DNA of 6,699 nt from REEB95 sp035632055 (GTDB lineage: Bacteria > Pseudomonadota > Alphaproteobacteria > ATCC43930 > CGMCC-115725): assembly GCA_035632055.1 (NCBI GenBank), contig DASQHO010000043.1:1-6699 (forward strand). The letters are read 5' to 3'. Shown here in pieces: positions 6,126-6,699 of this stretch. The position numbers were made by a program, and so were the translations under genes. Each line of letters begins with the position of its first letter. Position 1 is the first letter of the stretch. The notes under the pieces are model-generated. The model worked only from the letters and a program-made list of their open reading frames with translations, did no database searches and was not told where the DNA came from.

Positions 6126-6158
6126 GCTATAATTGGGTTGCTTCGAGACGCGCCGCAA
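6126..6158 (-). promoter_or_regulatory. Probable 6S RNA promoter overlapping the 3' end of zapA
   Basis: On the minus strand AATTATAGC (6134-6126) is the only clearly AT-rich patch in front of the 6S 5' end. It spans the zapA stop codon. Two readings are possible. One is AATTAT (6134-6129) with TTGCGG (6158-6153) as the -35 and an 18-base spacer. The other is TATAGC (6131-6126), with no good -35. Both place the start of transcription at about 6122-6119, which is where the closing stem of the RNA begins. The hexamers are weak matches, so this rests mainly on position. Confidence 0.45.
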
Positions 6159-6462
6159 CCGTTTCGATGCGCAACGCCAGCCGTTCGATGCCGCTGGCCA
6201 GGGCTTCCTCGTCGACCGCCGCCGGACCGTTCGACGAGCCGCGCGCGCGGCGGAGCGTTTCGCGCGCCTCGCTGAGCTCGTCAGCGAGCATCAGCGCCGC
6301 CATCACCAGCAGCCGCGCCTCGCCGGCCTGCGGCGCATCCTTGGCAAAACCGACGACTTTGGCGTCGATGCTGCGGCCAAGCTGACGCACGCGGTCTTCT
6401 TCGCCCGGTTCGCAGGCAATGATATAGGACCGACCGTTGATGGCGACCGTCACTTGCGGCAT
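6127..6462 (-). CDS. zapA: ZapA, FtsZ-ring-associated division protein
   Basis: ZapA bundles and stabilises FtsZ filaments at mid-cell. The 111-residue protein has the family order. The N-terminal beta module MPQVTVAINGRSYIIACEPGEE (1-22) is followed by a helix with LGRSIDAKV (28-36). The hallmark GEARLLVMAALMLADEL (47-63) comes next, and then a C-terminal coiled coil with Glu/Arg/Leu periodicity (about 64-109). The ATG at 6462-6460 overlaps the upstream stop codon as TAATG and follows GGAGGG within about 4 bases, so the start is secure and translation is probably coupled to the small gene ahead of it. The TAG stop at 6129-6127 lies inside the likely 6S promoter. Confidence 0.93.
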   Translation of the reverse strand: MPQVTVAINGRSYIIACEPGEEDRVRQLGRSIDAKVVGFAKDAPQAGEARLLVMAALMLADELSEARETLRRARGSSNGPAAVDEEALASGIERLALRIETVAARLEATQL

Positions 6463-6662
6463 TAGCCCTCCAACACCCGATCGAGGCGGCCGATCACCGC
6501 ATCGATTCGCGCCGCAACGTCTGCCGGCGGCTTGGCGGCGGAGGTATCGGCGCGCGCCGGTGTACGGCCCGAAACGCTGGCAATCGCCGATTCGAGGCGG
6601 ATCACCGCCTGTTCCAGTCGACCGGCCGCCTGTTCGAGTCGCCCCACGCCCACGTCCCCCAA
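6462..6662 (-). CDS. Small coiled-coil protein upstream of zapA (ZauP-like)
   Basis: The frame encodes up to 66 residues. Residues 8-28 form three seven-residue units in tandem, RLEQAAG, RLEQAVI and RLESAIA, which is a strong coiled-coil pattern. An Ala/Pro-rich linker (about 32-50) and a second short amphipathic helix, ARIDAVIGRLDRVLEG, follow. There is no signal peptide or membrane segment. In Caulobacter a coiled-coil protein encoded directly upstream of zapA, ZauP, works with ZapA to focus the Z-ring. The position and the coiled coil fit that role here, but I cannot show homology from sequence alone. The start is uncertain. The longest frame begins with TTG at 6662-6660 without a ribosome binding site. 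GTG at 6647-6645 has GGGGGA 7 bases upstream and is the better candidate, giving 61 residues. The stop TAA overlaps the zapA ATG. Confidence 0.65.
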   Translation of the reverse strand: MGDVGVGRLEQAAGRLEQAVIRLESAIASVSGRTPARADTSAAKPPADVAARIDAVIGRLDRVLEG

Positions 6663-6699
6663 GGTGAAGTTGCGACTCTAGGCGGTTTGCAAAGGAAAC
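6663..6699. promoter_or_regulatory. Right-edge intergenic stretch; possible ribosome binding site for a rightward gene beyond the window
   Basis: The last 37 bases hold no gene on either strand. On the plus strand they end in GCAAAGGAAAC, whose AAAGGA resembles a Shine-Dalgarno sequence placed for a start codon just past position 6699. On the minus strand the same stretch must contribute to the promoter or leader of the small coiled-coil gene and zapA. A divergent neighbour is therefore plausible. In several alphaproteobacteria this is transketolase, but that is recollection, not something visible here. Confidence 0.3.

Noticed and set aside
6580..6641. Tandem 21-base DNA units in the small coiled-coil gene as a mobile or CRISPR-like repeat
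   Set aside because: The periodicity is in the protein (heptads RLEQAAG, RLEQAVI, RLESAIA). The DNA copies differ at silent positions, as expected for coding selection.
1..6699. A novel defence, mobile or biosynthetic system in this window
   Set aside because: All supported genes belong to well-known core families in a conserved alphaproteobacterial order. I saw no foreign composition, integrase, transposase, toxin-antitoxin pair or repeat array.

Overview
The window is a GC-rich piece of a core chromosome, almost certainly from an alphaproteobacterium. A member of the Hyphomicrobiales or a close relative is my best guess, but the order is not certain. The evidence is the gene order zapA - 6S RNA - 5-formyltetrahydrofolate cyclo-ligase, then ymdB-type phosphoesterase - yebC - ruvC - ruvA - ruvB - ybgC - tolQ - tolR. 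The 6S RNA is of the short alphaproteobacterial kind, and a small coiled-coil gene lies just upstream of zapA. Every gene I can support is read on the minus strand, so transcription runs from high to low coordinates. There is no mobile element, CRISPR array, tRNA, rRNA or horizontally acquired island, and no gap of 300 bases without a gene or RNA.

Layout in the order of transcription. (1) 6662-6127: a small coiled-coil gene (ZauP-like) and zapA, whose products act on the FtsZ ring at division. Their stop and start codons overlap as TAATG. (2) 6121-5958: a 6S RNA gene, recognised from a 15-pair closing stem, a C(UUCG)G hairpin and conserved internal blocks. Its probable promoter lies over the last codons and stop of zapA. 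(3) 5931-4470: the folate salvage enzyme 5-formyl-THF cyclo-ligase and, 10 bases later, a YmdB-type metallophosphoesterase. (4) 4343-3054: after a 126-base spacer come yebC (translation factor family) and, 30 bases later, ruvC. (5) 3566-1418: ruvC, ruvA and ruvB, the complete Holliday junction processing set, joined by ATGA overlaps. (6) 1421-1: ybgC, tolQ and the start of tolR, the front of the Tol-Pal envelope system. ruvB and ybgC share a GTGA overlap, ybgC and tolQ overlap by 11 bases, and tolQ and tolR are one base apart. tolR runs off the left edge.

From ruvC to tolR there is no room for a terminator, so recombination-repair and envelope-division genes probably share transcripts. At the other end, zapA, 6S RNA and the folate enzyme are also tightly packed. 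The window therefore joins two division-related systems (ZapA with its coiled-coil partner, and Tol-Pal) to DNA repair, a global RNA polymerase regulator and one-carbon metabolism. All the catalytic residues I could check are present, and I see no broken genes. I did not find an undescribed system. The points most worth a second look are the 6S RNA locus, its promoter and the link to the gene after it, and the small coiled-coil gene with its uncertain start.
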